From Colwellia sp. 12G3 (lineage in GTDB: Bacteria; Pseudomonadota; Gammaproteobacteria; Enterobacterales; Alteromonadaceae), in contig NZ_PJAQ01000004.1 in the NCBI RefSeq assembly GCF_002836775.1, forward strand, positions 1 through 64,000: DNA of 64,000 nt, in the 5' to 3' direction. Below are positions 47,543-55,917 of this stretch, piece after piece. A model generated the notes under the pieces. The model did no database searches. It had not been told where the DNA came from and was given only the letters and a program-made list of their open reading frames with translations. How positions within the stretch are numbered: position 1 is the first letter of the stretch; each line of letters opens with the position of its first letter. The translations under genes and the position numbers were made by a program.

Positions 47543-49003
47543 TTAAGGACAAGCTAACCAGTTAACACCGTTAACACTGCACTCATAAACAGTTGTTCCA
47601 TCATCTTGCTTTGTTTCTTTACGCCATTCACCTTCATCATTCTTATGTATTACTACGTTGCCTGTCGCTTTACTTTTACGCCAGTAACTTACATCTAGCG
47701 CAACTTCATCATCAAATCGATAAGGCATTGCATTAAAAGCAGTAAATAATTCTGTAGCTTCTAATTGTGCACCTTTGTCTTTAACATTTACCCAATTTGA
47801 TAAAGTTTGAAAATCTGCGTTCATGTCCCTGAAATAGAACTCAGCACCATACTCATAATCAGTTTCAGAGTAACGTAAGCTAAAGTTACGCTCATAAGGG
47901 TTTTCTAAACTCGTATTGATACATTCATCAAGTGTTGGGAAAGTGACTGTGGGTATAGTATTTCCAAGTTCATAATGAATCCCTTCTTTTTCAAAGCTAA
48001 CACGCTCAATATTGCCACAGCGATATGTTTGGTCTGCATTGATATAAACATCTTCCCTAATACTTAACCAACCATTGAATGATTGGTCGCCCCAAGCAAT
48101 GCCAACCTCATGAAGCTTAGTTAACACAACATCAATTTTATTTAGAGAGCCAGTATCCTTAAGCTTCACAAACTCGATGAAGTCTTCAGTGCCCATGTAG
48201 ATAATTTCATCGCGATACCAAGCATCAGTGAAGTTATACTCTTCATCTTTATCCTTATCCTGATAGATAACGACTCGAATTTCAGCCGCGGTTGGATATT
48301 CAGCTTCAAGGTCTTTTTTATGTTTGTAAGCTGCTTTTAAGCCCGTCACAATTGACTGGGCTTTGTCATAAACGGCACTGTCATTATTAGCAATAAAGTC
48401 TGAATAAATTTGATCTGCCGATAAATTGTAATGAGCAACGAGATTTAGTATTACGTCTTCAATCTCACGCTTAAGTTCTTGACGTAAATTGTTATCCGCC
48501 TTAAGTTCAGCACAACTTAAGTTCCCTTTACCACTACCTTGGAGTTGACGTCGTAATTGTCCCCAAATAACAGAAGTTAAAGGCGATATATTACGAATAT
48601 CATCATCTGACAAAGGCTCAATAGATGGAGGGAAAGACATTTGGTATGCCTCTGTAACCTCGCCTAAATCTTCATCAATAGCACCAACAGGCACATCAAC
48701 GAACATAGTAGAGTATGGTACGCAAGACGCTTGTTCTTCCGTAAATTCAAAACTGTAATTACCTGATTCAGTTGAAACTACTGACGGCTCAGTTTGCTTA
48801 TCAAACTTACTATCACCATCTAAATCCAACCAGACAGTAGCACCTGATACGTAACCATCAATAACTTTACCCGTAAGAGAAATCGTATTAGCTACTATAG
48901 GGTCAGGTTTATCAGGTGCAGCATCAGAACCACCTCCACCACAACCAGCAAGGCTAGCCGTCATGGCTAAAGAAATAAGAAATTTACTTTTTTTAACAAA
49001 CAT
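47543..49003 (-). CDS. Large acidic lipoprotein with carbohydrate-binding/EF-hand-like start
   Basis: 486 residues. The signal peptide ends in the lipobox SLAGC, lipidated C near 21, followed by GGGGSDAAPDKPDP. Next comes an Ig/carboxypeptidase-regulatory-like segment, TGKVIDGYVSGATVWLDLDGDSKFDKQTEPSVVSTESGNYSFEF, known from many marine lipoproteins. The remainder, including QDKDKDEEYNFTDAW and several cysteine pairs, is unassigned. Envelope-facing. An ATG behind AAGGATAAA is the chosen start. No partner gene is evident. Confidence 0.7.
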   Translation of the reverse strand: MFVKKSKFLISLAMTASLAGCGGGGSDAAPDKPDPIVANTISLTGKVIDGYVSGATVWLDLDGDSKFDKQTEPSVVSTESGNYSFEFTEEQASCVPYSTMFVDVPVGAIDEDLGEVTEAYQMSFPPSIEPLSDDDIRNISPLTSVIWGQLRRQLQGSGKGNLSCAELKADNNLRQELKREIEDVILNLVAHYNLSADQIYSDFIANNDSAVYDKAQSIVTGLKAAYKHKKDLEAEYPTAAEIRVVIYQDKDKDEEYNFTDAWYRDEIIYMGTEDFIEFVKLKDTGSLNKIDVVLTKLHEVGIAWGDQSFNGWLSIREDVYINADQTYRCGNIERVSFEKEGIHYELGNTIPTVTFPTLDECINTSLENPYERNFSLRYSETDYEYGAEFYFRDMNADFQTLSNWVNVKDKGAQLEATELFTAFNAMPYRFDDEVALDVSYWRKSKATGNVVIHKNDEGEWRKETKQDDGTTVYECSVNGVNWLACP

Positions 49004-49057
49004 ACAAATTTATCCTTTTTTGTATTTAAAATTAATTAACCACTTAGTCGTGTGAGT

Positions 49058-49510
49058 TTACTTATTGTTACCACCCTTCTTTCCAAATGCGGGAGATAAA
49101 CGATCTGAAATGTCATCTTCAATGATTTGAAGCACATCTCTTGTTCTATCAAATTCCATAATCGTAATTTTGTAATCACCATCAAACCAATGCTTAAGGT
49201 GCAAGGCATAAGTGCTTTTATTACCATCACCAAGGTGCTGTTTTATCCGGCTTTTAACACCCGTTGTAGAAGAGCCAACATACATGATTTTTGATGGTGA
49301 ATTTATTGCAGGACAAGACCTTTCTTTAGACGCCTTATACTTTGAAAGAGAATCAAAAGCACCATTAATATCGCCAGTTACTTGTTCAATAATATAAATG
49401 GCTGTTTTTATTCCATCCAACTCTGAAAGCTCACCTAAAACAAATTCATTCGTTGGCTTTGCCTTTTTAGCTTCTTCACAATTGGCTATTAACTTATCGA
49501 TATAACTCAT
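49058..49510 (-). CDS. GIY-YIG nuclease-like protein
   Basis: 150 residues. The second half carries the divergent GIY-YIG core: IMYVGSSTTGVKSRIKQHLG (the Y-V-G-S and R of the core), ALHLKHWF, and EDDISDRLSPAFGKKGGNN with the metal-binding glutamate and P-x-F-G-K-x-G ending. The first 65 residues (NCEEAKKAKPTNEFVLGELSELDG) are unassigned. Single-domain GIY-YIG proteins of this size occur on mobile islands and near defence genes. The DNA target is unknown. An island operator lies 45 nt upstream. Confidence 0.75.
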   Translation of the reverse strand: MSYIDKLIANCEEAKKAKPTNEFVLGELSELDGIKTAIYIIEQVTGDINGAFDSLSKYKASKERSCPAINSPSKIMYVGSSTTGVKSRIKQHLGDGNKSTYALHLKHWFDGDYKITIMEFDRTRDVLQIIEDDISDRLSPAFGKKGGNNK

Positions 49511-49554
49511 AAATTTATCCTTGTTGATTTGAGAGAATTAAATATAACAAGGTA

Positions 49555-49575
49555 GTAGGACAACAACTGTCTTAT
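49555..49575. promoter_or_regulatory. Island operator, site 4
   Basis: GTAGGACA-N5-TGTCTTAT on the plus strand. It is 45 nt upstream of the GIY-YIG gene start and 46 nt after the stop of the preceding gene. Confidence 0.55.
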
Positions 49576-49620
49576 AGAGGTAGCCTTTTAAATTAATCAA
49601 TTTACAGACAAGTACAGATA

Positions 49621-50607
49621 CTATATAAAATTAACTTTACTAATACAGTTAACGTCAAATCCAATCATAAATAACGCGGCTTCTAGTGCATGTAACTGTG
49701 CTGTTGTTGAATCATCATGCAACGTTTCCTTCTTAAATATAGAGTTTTTCTTAAGTTCAGAGGCATGAATAATTTCTTCCATCAACCAGCCTAGCCTGAC
49801 TTTTGAAGAAGCCCAATCGTAAGAGCGTTTCCTTTTTCCCGCTTCTGTCGTTTCACGAGTAATTCGTCCAGGGTCAATAACCTGTTTTTGGATATGATTC
49901 ATTCCTATAACTCTTCTGCGAGGTGCGTTATCCACTGCCTTAAAAGTTAAAAGGTCTGGTAATTTATTCCAAGGTTTATTCGTGTTTTGTCTATATATTT
50001 CAATTAAGCAAGCAATAGCCCCTGCAACTCTAGAATCATAAATGGGCAATCCATCATCTGAAGCCAAAGCATGAACTTTTGTTAACATTGCATTCATTTC
50101 AAAGATTTCTGATAGTTTACTAATATCGGCGGTTTTTAACAAAAGTTGATTCTTAGTAGTAATTAAGTAATGCTGTATATCACCCTGAAGTTTAAGCAAA
50201 AATTTTCCAGCACCAACTGCTGGATTTCTATCGCCTCCCCAAATTAAAATTTGGTTACAGTGATTAAATACATCAGTAGAACTTGCTGATTGAATGTTAC
50301 CTCTAAACCACTTACTTAATTCATTTAACGACTTTCTTGTAGAAAACCAATCACAAGATTCTGTAAAATTCCCTTCTGAATCTTCCCACTTTCCCGCCCA
50401 TTGATAAGCGTTTGTTATAGCGTCCATTCCAACAAATGTACCTTTGACACCAGGCCCAAATGTAGAAGGCAACTTGTTCATACCTTTAATTCGCCCAGTT
50501 CCTTTATTAGAAATGTTTAAATTTACTTCAAGCGTAGGTAAAAAACTTATAGACCATTCAACAAAGTCAACAACTTCAGGTGTAGTTGCAAATTCACTTT
50601 TATTCAT
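49621..50607 (-). CDS. Hypothetical protein, partner of a DUF2779 gene
   Basis: 328 residues, soluble. Not recognised. Notable segments are FVEWSISFLPTLEVNLN at the N-terminus, HCNQILIWGGDRNPAVGAGKFLLKL (about 130-155), LPIYDSRVAGAIACLIEIY (about 190-210) and PRRRVIGMNHIQKQVIDP. The start ATG overlaps the stop of a DUF2779 gene remnant by 8 nt (ATGAATAA). The two were therefore once translationally coupled, and an intact DUF2779 gene lies just upstream. I infer a functional pair with the DUF2779 nuclease-like protein. No function claimed. Confidence 0.7.
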   Translation of the reverse strand: MNKSEFATTPEVVDFVEWSISFLPTLEVNLNISNKGTGRIKGMNKLPSTFGPGVKGTFVGMDAITNAYQWAGKWEDSEGNFTESCDWFSTRKSLNELSKWFRGNIQSASSTDVFNHCNQILIWGGDRNPAVGAGKFLLKLQGDIQHYLITTKNQLLLKTADISKLSEIFEMNAMLTKVHALASDDGLPIYDSRVAGAIACLIEIYRQNTNKPWNKLPDLLTFKAVDNAPRRRVIGMNHIQKQVIDPGRITRETTEAGKRKRSYDWASSKVRLGWLMEEIIHASELKKNSIFKKETLHDDSTTAQLHALEAALFMIGFDVNCISKVNFI

Positions 50608-50818
50608 TAATCATTTCCTTCCAAGTTTCATATAAAAACACCATAGCGACAGTGTCAGCCTCGCAGTGGCACAACAGCGCTTTCTTCAATTCTTCACGTT
50701 CATAGTCACTCATGTAAGTAAACTGTAACCTTGAATGAGCAGTTAACGCTAAGCCATCATTATTTAACTCATCACCATCTGAAGCAGTTCAACATCATGC
50801 CCTGTTAACTTCTTACTA
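50600..50818 (-). pseudogene. 3' fragment of a DUF2779 gene
   Basis: The minus strand reads KKLTGHDVELL, then after a frame slip SDGDELNNDGLALTAHSRLQFTYMSDYEREELKKALLCHCEADTVAMVFLYETWKE and a stop at 50600. It closely matches the C-terminal 65 residues of the intact protein at 51102-53117 but ends differently. It is a truncated paralogue, cut at its 5' side by the small lipoprotein gene. Confidence 0.88.
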
Positions 50819-51001
50819 GCTACATGTGGCAACAGAGCCATTTTTTAATCTCTTTACAGTTAACCCACTCGTACCTTGCAAATATATCACTCCATCATGA
50901 CATACCTCAGATAAATCACCCGTCCATGCTGCTGAAGCTCGGTCGAGCCGTCCACAACCAACAATTAAAAGGGTTATTACTAATAAAAAAATAAATCGCA
51001 T
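50816..51001 (-). CDS. Small lipoprotein
   Basis: 61 residues from the ATG at 51001, with GGAG five nt upstream. A GTG two codons earlier is an alternative. Lipobox LLIVGC. The mature part, GRLDRASAAWTGDLSEVCHDGVIYLQGTSGLTVKRLKNGSVATCS, has two cysteines that could pair. It resembles tiny lipoproteins carried by phages and integrative elements. It lies between the intact DUF2779 gene and its truncated paralogue, so it may have entered with the rearrangement. A weak operator copy is at 51055-51075. Confidence 0.65.
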   Translation of the reverse strand: MRFIFLLVITLLIVGCGRLDRASAAWTGDLSEVCHDGVIYLQGTSGLTVKRLKNGSVATCS

Positions 51002-51054
51002 GCTCACTCCAGGTAATTAAAATTGACTAATCTATTGTGTTCTATTAATTACAA

Positions 51055-51075
51055 ATTAGATTAGTAATGTCCTAT
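51055..51075. promoter_or_regulatory. Island operator, site 5 (weak)
   Basis: ATTAGATT-N5-TGTCCTAT: left arm 5 of 8, right arm about 6 of 8 to the consensus. It is 48 nt upstream of the small lipoprotein frame. Confidence 0.35.
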
Positions 51076-51101
51076 TGAAATCAAGTGTACTTTTATACTT
51101 C

Positions 51102-53117
51102 TTAATCAAGTGGGTTAAAGCCTGTAACCATTGCTCTCCAAGCTTCATATATAGCTACCATTGCCCACGTATCTGTCTCGCAGTAGCACAACAACGCTTT
51201 TTTCAATTCTTCACGTTCATAGTCACTCATGTGAGTAAACTGTAACCTTGCATAAGCGGTTAATGCTAAGCCACCGTTATTAAGCTCATCACCCTCTGAT
51301 AACAATTCAACATCATGGTCTGTTATATCAGTAAACATTTTAGGTAAATGTTTATATGGGTCTTTTACTTTACCTTGTTCATTAAATTCAATCCAAACTT
51401 TTTCTTTAAAGTTCAAACTGTTAATTGAATCACCACCACCTTCACTACCATAAATGGGCTTACTGTATTTCTCTTGTAAATGTTGAGAGCTATTCAAAAT
51501 GGCAGGTAAAACATATTTAATCGAATTTGAGCCATTCGTTGCTGGGTCGTAGTAGTATTTTTTAACAAGGTCAAGCATATCTACCATACAACGGTCACCA
51601 CACCAGTTTTCTTTACTACTCGTTGTTGAACGTGTAATGGTTTTGATAAATTCACAAAGCTCGTCTTTGTCTAACTCATTTGAATTATTTAATTGTCTAT
51701 AAATCATATTCAAGTATGAGTTCTCATGGGGTGAGTACATGAATATAGTGCCCTGATCATTTTCAAGCTGCGCCTTTAAAGCACGAACAAATTCAAAATT
51801 AGGGAATTCACCTTTTGCGGTATTTAAAAATTCACCCGCATGTTCAATTCGTCCATCAGCATGAGCCATGTGATGCGAAAATTGAAATGCTATGCCCTCG
51901 TATGGACTCATGCCTTTGTAGAATGGAATAGCTACAGCACTGGTTTCAAAGTCAATAAAGTGTAACGGATAAGTCCAGCTAGCCATTACGTTCCGCATAC
52001 TGTCGGTATCAAAATAGATACTAGTGTCTTTGTTCTGTTCTTTCTCAACTTGTAGCCACTGACGTTCTTTGAGGGCTAAAGCAGTAATTTTATTTTCTAC
52101 TTCCCCAATATGTTCAGGTTCGACATCAACAAGTTTGATAATCCCTTGTTCAATAAGTTTATCAGCACCCCTAAAGTTCCAAATATCAAGTACCGTTTTA
52201 TTATCAAAATCAGCATCAGACCAGCGCAACTGTTCTTTCCAGCAGGACTTAAAGCCACTTAGCTTTCCATTTTGCTCATCAGCCATTGAGCATTGAAACT
52301 CACACGTTTTGCACTTCTTTTTGATAACAGGTGCTATTTTCTGGTCTTCTTGGTAAAACTTAGCAAGTGCCGTAATGTTCTCTTTGAATGAATGGGCTGG
52401 CATTCCTGTGGTTAATTCGGTGTCGTATGCAAGTTGCACTGCCTTATCAACATTTACCTTAACTAACAGTTTATTTGATAAGTCTTCTTTGGTAAGACTT
52501 GATGATACTGACACCCCTTTCCGATTATGTTCATCTTTAGCTAAAACAAATTTTTGATTAAGACCATCGGTTGCACAAGTTGCCGTTTTATCTACTAGCA
52601 TTAAGTAGCTACTGACAGTCGATTTTGGAAAGAAATTTTTTAAAACATGTTTTTGAAAGGCAACATCAAAAATGTACGGTTTCCATTTTGAATCAAGCTT
52701 GTCACCTTTTTTATTATGAAAGTCACCATTATCTTTTGTTGAATAAGATTTTGCTTTCACTTCAATCAATTCAAAGTGATTACCTTTTTTAACTAATACA
52801 TCAATACGAATAAACAAGTTATTAAAACGAATAGCAGGTTCAAATATTACCACTTCATCGAGCGCCAAAAGTTCTAATGTTTGCTTTTCAGCTTCATCAT
52901 AATCAAGCGTAGTAATGTCAAAGCCATTAGGGTAATACTGCTTAGCTAATTCACCAACTTGATGACCACCATCAGCAAGCGCTGCTAAGAATGGGTCATC
53001 AAGCATGGTATTTGGGTATTCTTTTTTACCTGTATAAAAAAGCTTAGTTGGGCATTCCGTTGCCATTTTGAAACGAGATTTAGTTAAGTAACGAGGTTTA
53101 GTCATTTGTACATCCAT
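51102..53117 (-). CDS. DUF2779 protein: Cas4-like PD-(D/E)XK plus DEDD-like exonuclease domains
   Basis: 671 residues. The N-terminal half starts YLTKSRFKMATECPTKLFY, carries the PD-(D/E)XK core FIRIDVLVKKGNHFELIEVKAKS (D...E-V-K), and has a cysteine group CKTCEFQC...CW placed as in Cas4/AddB iron-sulfur nucleases. The C-terminal DUF2779 region shows an RNase H-like DEDD pattern: HFIDFETSAVAIPF, FMYSPHENSYLNMIY, MVDMLDLVKKYYY, and CYCETDTWAMVAIYEAW. It is plausibly a DNA-processing nuclease; activity is inferred. An in-frame ATG four codons in is an alternative start. It neighbours a WYL regulator, as many defence genes do. Confidence 0.83.
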   Translation of the reverse strand: MDVQMTKPRYLTKSRFKMATECPTKLFYTGKKEYPNTMLDDPFLAALADGGHQVGELAKQYYPNGFDITTLDYDEAEKQTLELLALDEVVIFEPAIRFNNLFIRIDVLVKKGNHFELIEVKAKSYSTKDNGDFHNKKGDKLDSKWKPYIFDVAFQKHVLKNFFPKSTVSSYLMLVDKTATCATDGLNQKFVLAKDEHNRKGVSVSSSLTKEDLSNKLLVKVNVDKAVQLAYDTELTTGMPAHSFKENITALAKFYQEDQKIAPVIKKKCKTCEFQCSMADEQNGKLSGFKSCWKEQLRWSDADFDNKTVLDIWNFRGADKLIEQGIIKLVDVEPEHIGEVENKITALALKERQWLQVEKEQNKDTSIYFDTDSMRNVMASWTYPLHFIDFETSAVAIPFYKGMSPYEGIAFQFSHHMAHADGRIEHAGEFLNTAKGEFPNFEFVRALKAQLENDQGTIFMYSPHENSYLNMIYRQLNNSNELDKDELCEFIKTITRSTTSSKENWCGDRCMVDMLDLVKKYYYDPATNGSNSIKYVLPAILNSSQHLQEKYSKPIYGSEGGGDSINSLNFKEKVWIEFNEQGKVKDPYKHLPKMFTDITDHDVELLSEGDELNNGGLALTAYARLQFTHMSDYEREELKKALLCYCETDTWAMVAIYEAWRAMVTGFNPLD

Positions 53118-53152
53118 TTGTAGTTAACAGTTAAGCATCATTATAATGACTA

Positions 53153-53173
53153 CTGAGACATAGTTTATTCCAG
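53153..53173. promoter_or_regulatory. Island operator, site 6
   Basis: CTGAGACA-N5-TATTCCAG: the left arm is a full match and the right arm keeps 5 of 8. It is 36 nt upstream of the DUF2779 gene and just after the WYL gene stop at 53182. Confidence 0.45.
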
Positions 53174-53181
53174 TAATTTCA

Positions 53182-54441
53182 TTACAAGCTTTTATCTATT
53201 TCCTTAGGCTTTTCAACGTTACCCGTTTGCTCATGAGGACTAATACTTATAACAGGCACACTATCAAATTTATCTGAATACAATTTTGATAAATTATCTG
53301 CCCGTCGCTTCATTTCTTCTCTTAAGAAATCAGGTTCAATAACCTCCATTGAGTCAGCAAAAGCACTAAGGAAGTTAGCTATTGCAAAAGGGTCTGGCTG
53401 GCCTTGTTTCTTTTTAGAGAAGTGTTCTGGAACTTTAATAGTTGACTTTATAATCCATGAATCATCAGCTTCATATTCGGGTTCTTTAAAATTATGGCCG
53501 AATCTGACACTCTTAAAGTAATCTTTAACACCAACGTTAACTCTCGCTTCAAACTTGTAGTTCTTTTCATAGGTATTGAAATCAACTTGTTCAAACGAAT
53601 AATCTAATGACTGTTTAATATCCCTAAGCCGAGACACTTCAAAAGTTTTCACACAATTTGATTCATGAACATAAGCTAAAACCATCACTTTATGATTTAC
53701 ATATTGAATTTTTTGCAATGATAAAGAAACTAAACTAGGAATTATCCCTTTATGTAATGTTTCATATTTTGCTTGAATAACATAATCGTTATTCAATGCA
53801 TCATAAACTTTATGCCAGTCTTGTTCATTACCAATAACAATTCTAGGGTTAGGGCTAACTTCAAAACCAGACGGGTGAAACTGTAGTTTCTTTTGCCAAA
53901 ACTTTCTTTTATGTAAATCGTCATTCGCTTCATCCATATCAACTTCAAGGCTTTCAATAATGCTTGGTGGAAGAAACTCTTTTAAATATACATCTACAAA
54001 TTGAAATGCTATCGCTCTAGCCATCATTCTATCGTCAGAAATTTCTTCACGGCCTAGTGCCGCATTTTTTAATTCACTACTCTTCCAAAAATAGAAATAT
54101 GTTTGGCCACGTTTAACTTTATCAATTGTTCCTAAAGACTCTATTAACGTATCCATATTTCGTTGGATTTTCTTTTTAGCTGAGACACTTTTTTTATATA
54201 GCTCAGCCTCTTCCTTTGTTTTTAGAGGCAACTTACTCTCTGTTTTATTCTTTTTCGCTTTTTTTACTAAAGCATTTGATTTTTCATATTTCCAAAAACA
54301 CTCAATATCAAGTTCAGACATTACCTGAACAGCATTCTTAGCCTGTCCTTCACCGTATGGTATGGCATTAATTAAATCATCCTTTGTATATAATGGTTCA
54401 TTAATTTTAATTATATTTTTATCAGTGATATTGTTTTTCAT
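53182..54441 (-). CDS. WYL-domain transcriptional regulator
   Basis: 419 residues. A winged-helix-like part at about 85-125 (SAKKKIQRNMDTLIESL...RGQTYFYFWK) has the RTIQRDL-type recognition pattern. It leads into the helical linker MMARAIAFQFVDVYLKEFLPPSIIESLEVDMDEA. The WYL core follows: KFWQKKLQFHPSGFEVSPNP, ALNNDYVIQAKYETLHKG, KVMVLAYVHESNCVKTFEVSRLRDIKQ. A WCX-like C-terminal domain completes it. Such proteins control defence islands (BrxR, CapW families) and bind inverted repeats. An N-terminal extension of about 80 residues is unassigned. It overlaps the membrane protein gene 54422-54712 by 20 nt, so it shares the promoter that carries site 7. Best candidate to bind the 21-bp island repeats. 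Confidence 0.82.
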   Translation of the reverse strand: MKNNITDKNIIKINEPLYTKDDLINAIPYGEGQAKNAVQVMSELDIECFWKYEKSNALVKKAKKNKTESKLPLKTKEEAELYKKSVSAKKKIQRNMDTLIESLGTIDKVKRGQTYFYFWKSSELKNAALGREEISDDRMMARAIAFQFVDVYLKEFLPPSIIESLEVDMDEANDDLHKRKFWQKKLQFHPSGFEVSPNPRIVIGNEQDWHKVYDALNNDYVIQAKYETLHKGIIPSLVSLSLQKIQYVNHKVMVLAYVHESNCVKTFEVSRLRDIKQSLDYSFEQVDFNTYEKNYKFEARVNVGVKDYFKSVRFGHNFKEPEYEADDSWIIKSTIKVPEHFSKKKQGQPDPFAIANFLSAFADSMEVIEPDFLREEMKRRADNLSKLYSDKFDSVPVISISPHEQTGNVEKPKEIDKSL

Positions 54442-54712
54442 TAGTACTCCTTTTACTTAGTAACTCATAAACCTTTGAATAAGTGATAATTGATAAAACA
54501 ATCCCGATACCACTGCCCAATGCTGAACATAGGTAAGTAAGCATAAATTCATCGCTCATCACAAACACTTTGATATAAAGCATGTTGGACAATGAAATGA
54601 ACCATGCTAACGAAAAGGCCCCTACACAGTTTTTATCTCTAACTAACTGGGAGTTTATGCCAAGCATGTAAACCGTTAATAACGAACCAAAAAACACCGT
54701 AATATATTCCAT
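54422..54712 (-). CDS. Small three-helix membrane protein, co-transcribed with WYL regulator
   Basis: 96 residues with hydrophobic stretches at about 3-17, 28-48 and 58-80. No domain recognised. Its 3' end overlaps the WYL gene start by 20 nt, so the two are translationally linked. With an island operator 46 nt upstream, the regulator gene would be autoregulated. Confidence 0.65.
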   Translation of the reverse strand: MEYITVFFGSLLTVYMLGINSQLVRDKNCVGAFSLAWFISLSNMLYIKVFVMSDEFMLTYLCSALGSGIGIVLSIITYSKVYELLSKRSTNEKQYH

Positions 54713-54757
54713 CGCAACCTCAACAATAATGATTTATATGTTCATTGTAAACACCAA

Positions 54758-54778
54758 CTTAGACACCTTTTGTCTTAG
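54758..54778. promoter_or_regulatory. Island operator, site 7 (best match)
   Basis: CTTAGACA-N5-TGTCTTAG. Lies 46 nt upstream of the membrane protein/WYL operon and 9 nt after the stop of the preceding gene. Confidence 0.6.
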
Positions 54779-54786
54779 CTGGCCTT

Positions 54787-55080
54787 TTAATGTGCTTTTG
54801 AACCTATACTTAGGAAATATTGAAACTCCAAGATTTCGTTTATTGAAGGAGTAAGGTCATCTTTTTGAAATTCATCAGCTTTATTAAAAGCTTTTCTAGT
54901 TGCCGTTAATAACCCCTGAGTTAACTCTTTAGTTAGATATAATTCTCTATCAGACAATGTAATTACATCTTGTGATAATTTATCAATGACGGTTTCAACC
55001 TCAGCGAATATACCTTTGTCACTCCACATGGCTGGTTCATTAAACAGATTAAGCATATAAACAACATTTGATATATTCAT
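54787..55080 (-). CDS. Hypothetical helical protein
   Basis: 97 residues from the ATG at 55080, where GAGG is about nine nt upstream; a frame to 55089 is possible. The sequence is helical and acidic (VVYMLNLFNEPAMWSDKGIFAEVETVIDKLSQDVITLSDRELYLTKELTQGLL). No domain recognised. It follows the MazG gene with 3-12 nt between, so the two form a pair. It may be a partner or regulator of that enzyme. Confidence 0.6.
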   Translation of the reverse strand: MNISNVVYMLNLFNEPAMWSDKGIFAEVETVIDKLSQDVITLSDRELYLTKELTQGLLTATRKAFNKADEFQKDDLTPSINEILEFQYFLSIGSKAH

Positions 55081-55092
55081 GAAATGCATCCT

Positions 55093-55845
55093 CTAACTTA
55101 ATTTGTCATTATTTTGATGACGTGATTTATCTCTTTTTGTTTTTTTATCCATATTGTTAGCAAAGGCTTCATCTAAGTTAATACCAAGCTGATTTGCTAA
55201 ACACACGACAATAAACAGCACATCGGATAACTCGTCAGCAATGGCGGTTTTAATGCACTCTGGTTTTTCACCTTTCTTAAAGCTTTGTTCCCCATACTCA
55301 CGACCTATTAAACGAGCTACTTCTCCCACTTCTTCAATTAGGTTTGATAAGTTAGTTAACTCGCTAAAGTAACGGACACCCAAGTTATTAATCCATTCAT
55401 CAACTTCTTCCTGTACCACTGATAATGATGATTGCTTATCAATTGAGACTTGTGATGGCTTACAGATCTCAGTGACTAGTATGTCATCTAGAGTTAATTC
55501 AGCATGCTGCTTTAAATAAATTTGATCTTCGTGCCCTGTTAGCAATTGTTCAAAACGATGTGCAAGGTATTCAAAGCACTGATTTGGAGAACCCTCACAA
55601 TTAAATGTATCAACGACAACATCATCTTGATTAATCACTGATGCTTTATAAAGGCAATGCTGATGATTCATTGAAGATAGTGCTACTGGCTTCATAGTGC
55701 AGTTGGTAATGGCTAAAGTGTACTTGCCAGACAAACTATTAAGAACACCAGTAGTAGCCAGTAGAATATTAGCTTTGTTTTGATACTCAGGTTTAATTCG
55801 ATGTAACATGTAGTCTTCAGGTAATTGATTATTGACTGTATTCAT
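55093..55845 (-). CDS. MazG-like NTP pyrophosphohydrolase with novel N-terminal domain
   Basis: 250 residues. The C-terminal half is an all-alpha NTP pyrophosphohydrolase of the MazG-like class: VDEWINNLGVRYFSELTNLSNLIEEVGEVARLIGREYGE (EExxE), then TAIADELSDVLFIVVCLANQLGINLDEAF (ExxD). These residues bind Mg and NTP. The N-terminal 120 residues (PEDYMLHRIKPEYQNKANIL, ITNCTMKPVALSSMNHQHCLYKASV) match nothing I know. It probably hydrolyses a noncanonical or phage NTP, or an alarmone. The operator site 8 lies 52 nt upstream. Confidence 0.8.
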   Translation of the reverse strand: MNTVNNQLPEDYMLHRIKPEYQNKANILLATTGVLNSLSGKYTLAITNCTMKPVALSSMNHQHCLYKASVINQDDVVVDTFNCEGSPNQCFEYLAHRFEQLLTGHEDQIYLKQHAELTLDDILVTEICKPSQVSIDKQSSLSVVQEEVDEWINNLGVRYFSELTNLSNLIEEVGEVARLIGREYGEQSFKKGEKPECIKTAIADELSDVLFIVVCLANQLGINLDEAFANNMDKKTKRDKSRHQNNDKLS

Positions 55846-55896
55846 AAGTGCCCTATTCGTTGTTATAAACTAATTTTCAAACCATTACACGTACCA

Positions 55897-55917
55897 CTAA
55901 GACACCTCTTGTCTCAG
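55897..55917. promoter_or_regulatory. Island operator, site 8
   Basis: CTAAGACA-N5-TGTCTCAG. The repeat starts at the stop codon of the 55897-56484 gene and covers its last codons. It is 52 nt upstream of the MazG fusion gene. Confidence 0.58.
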
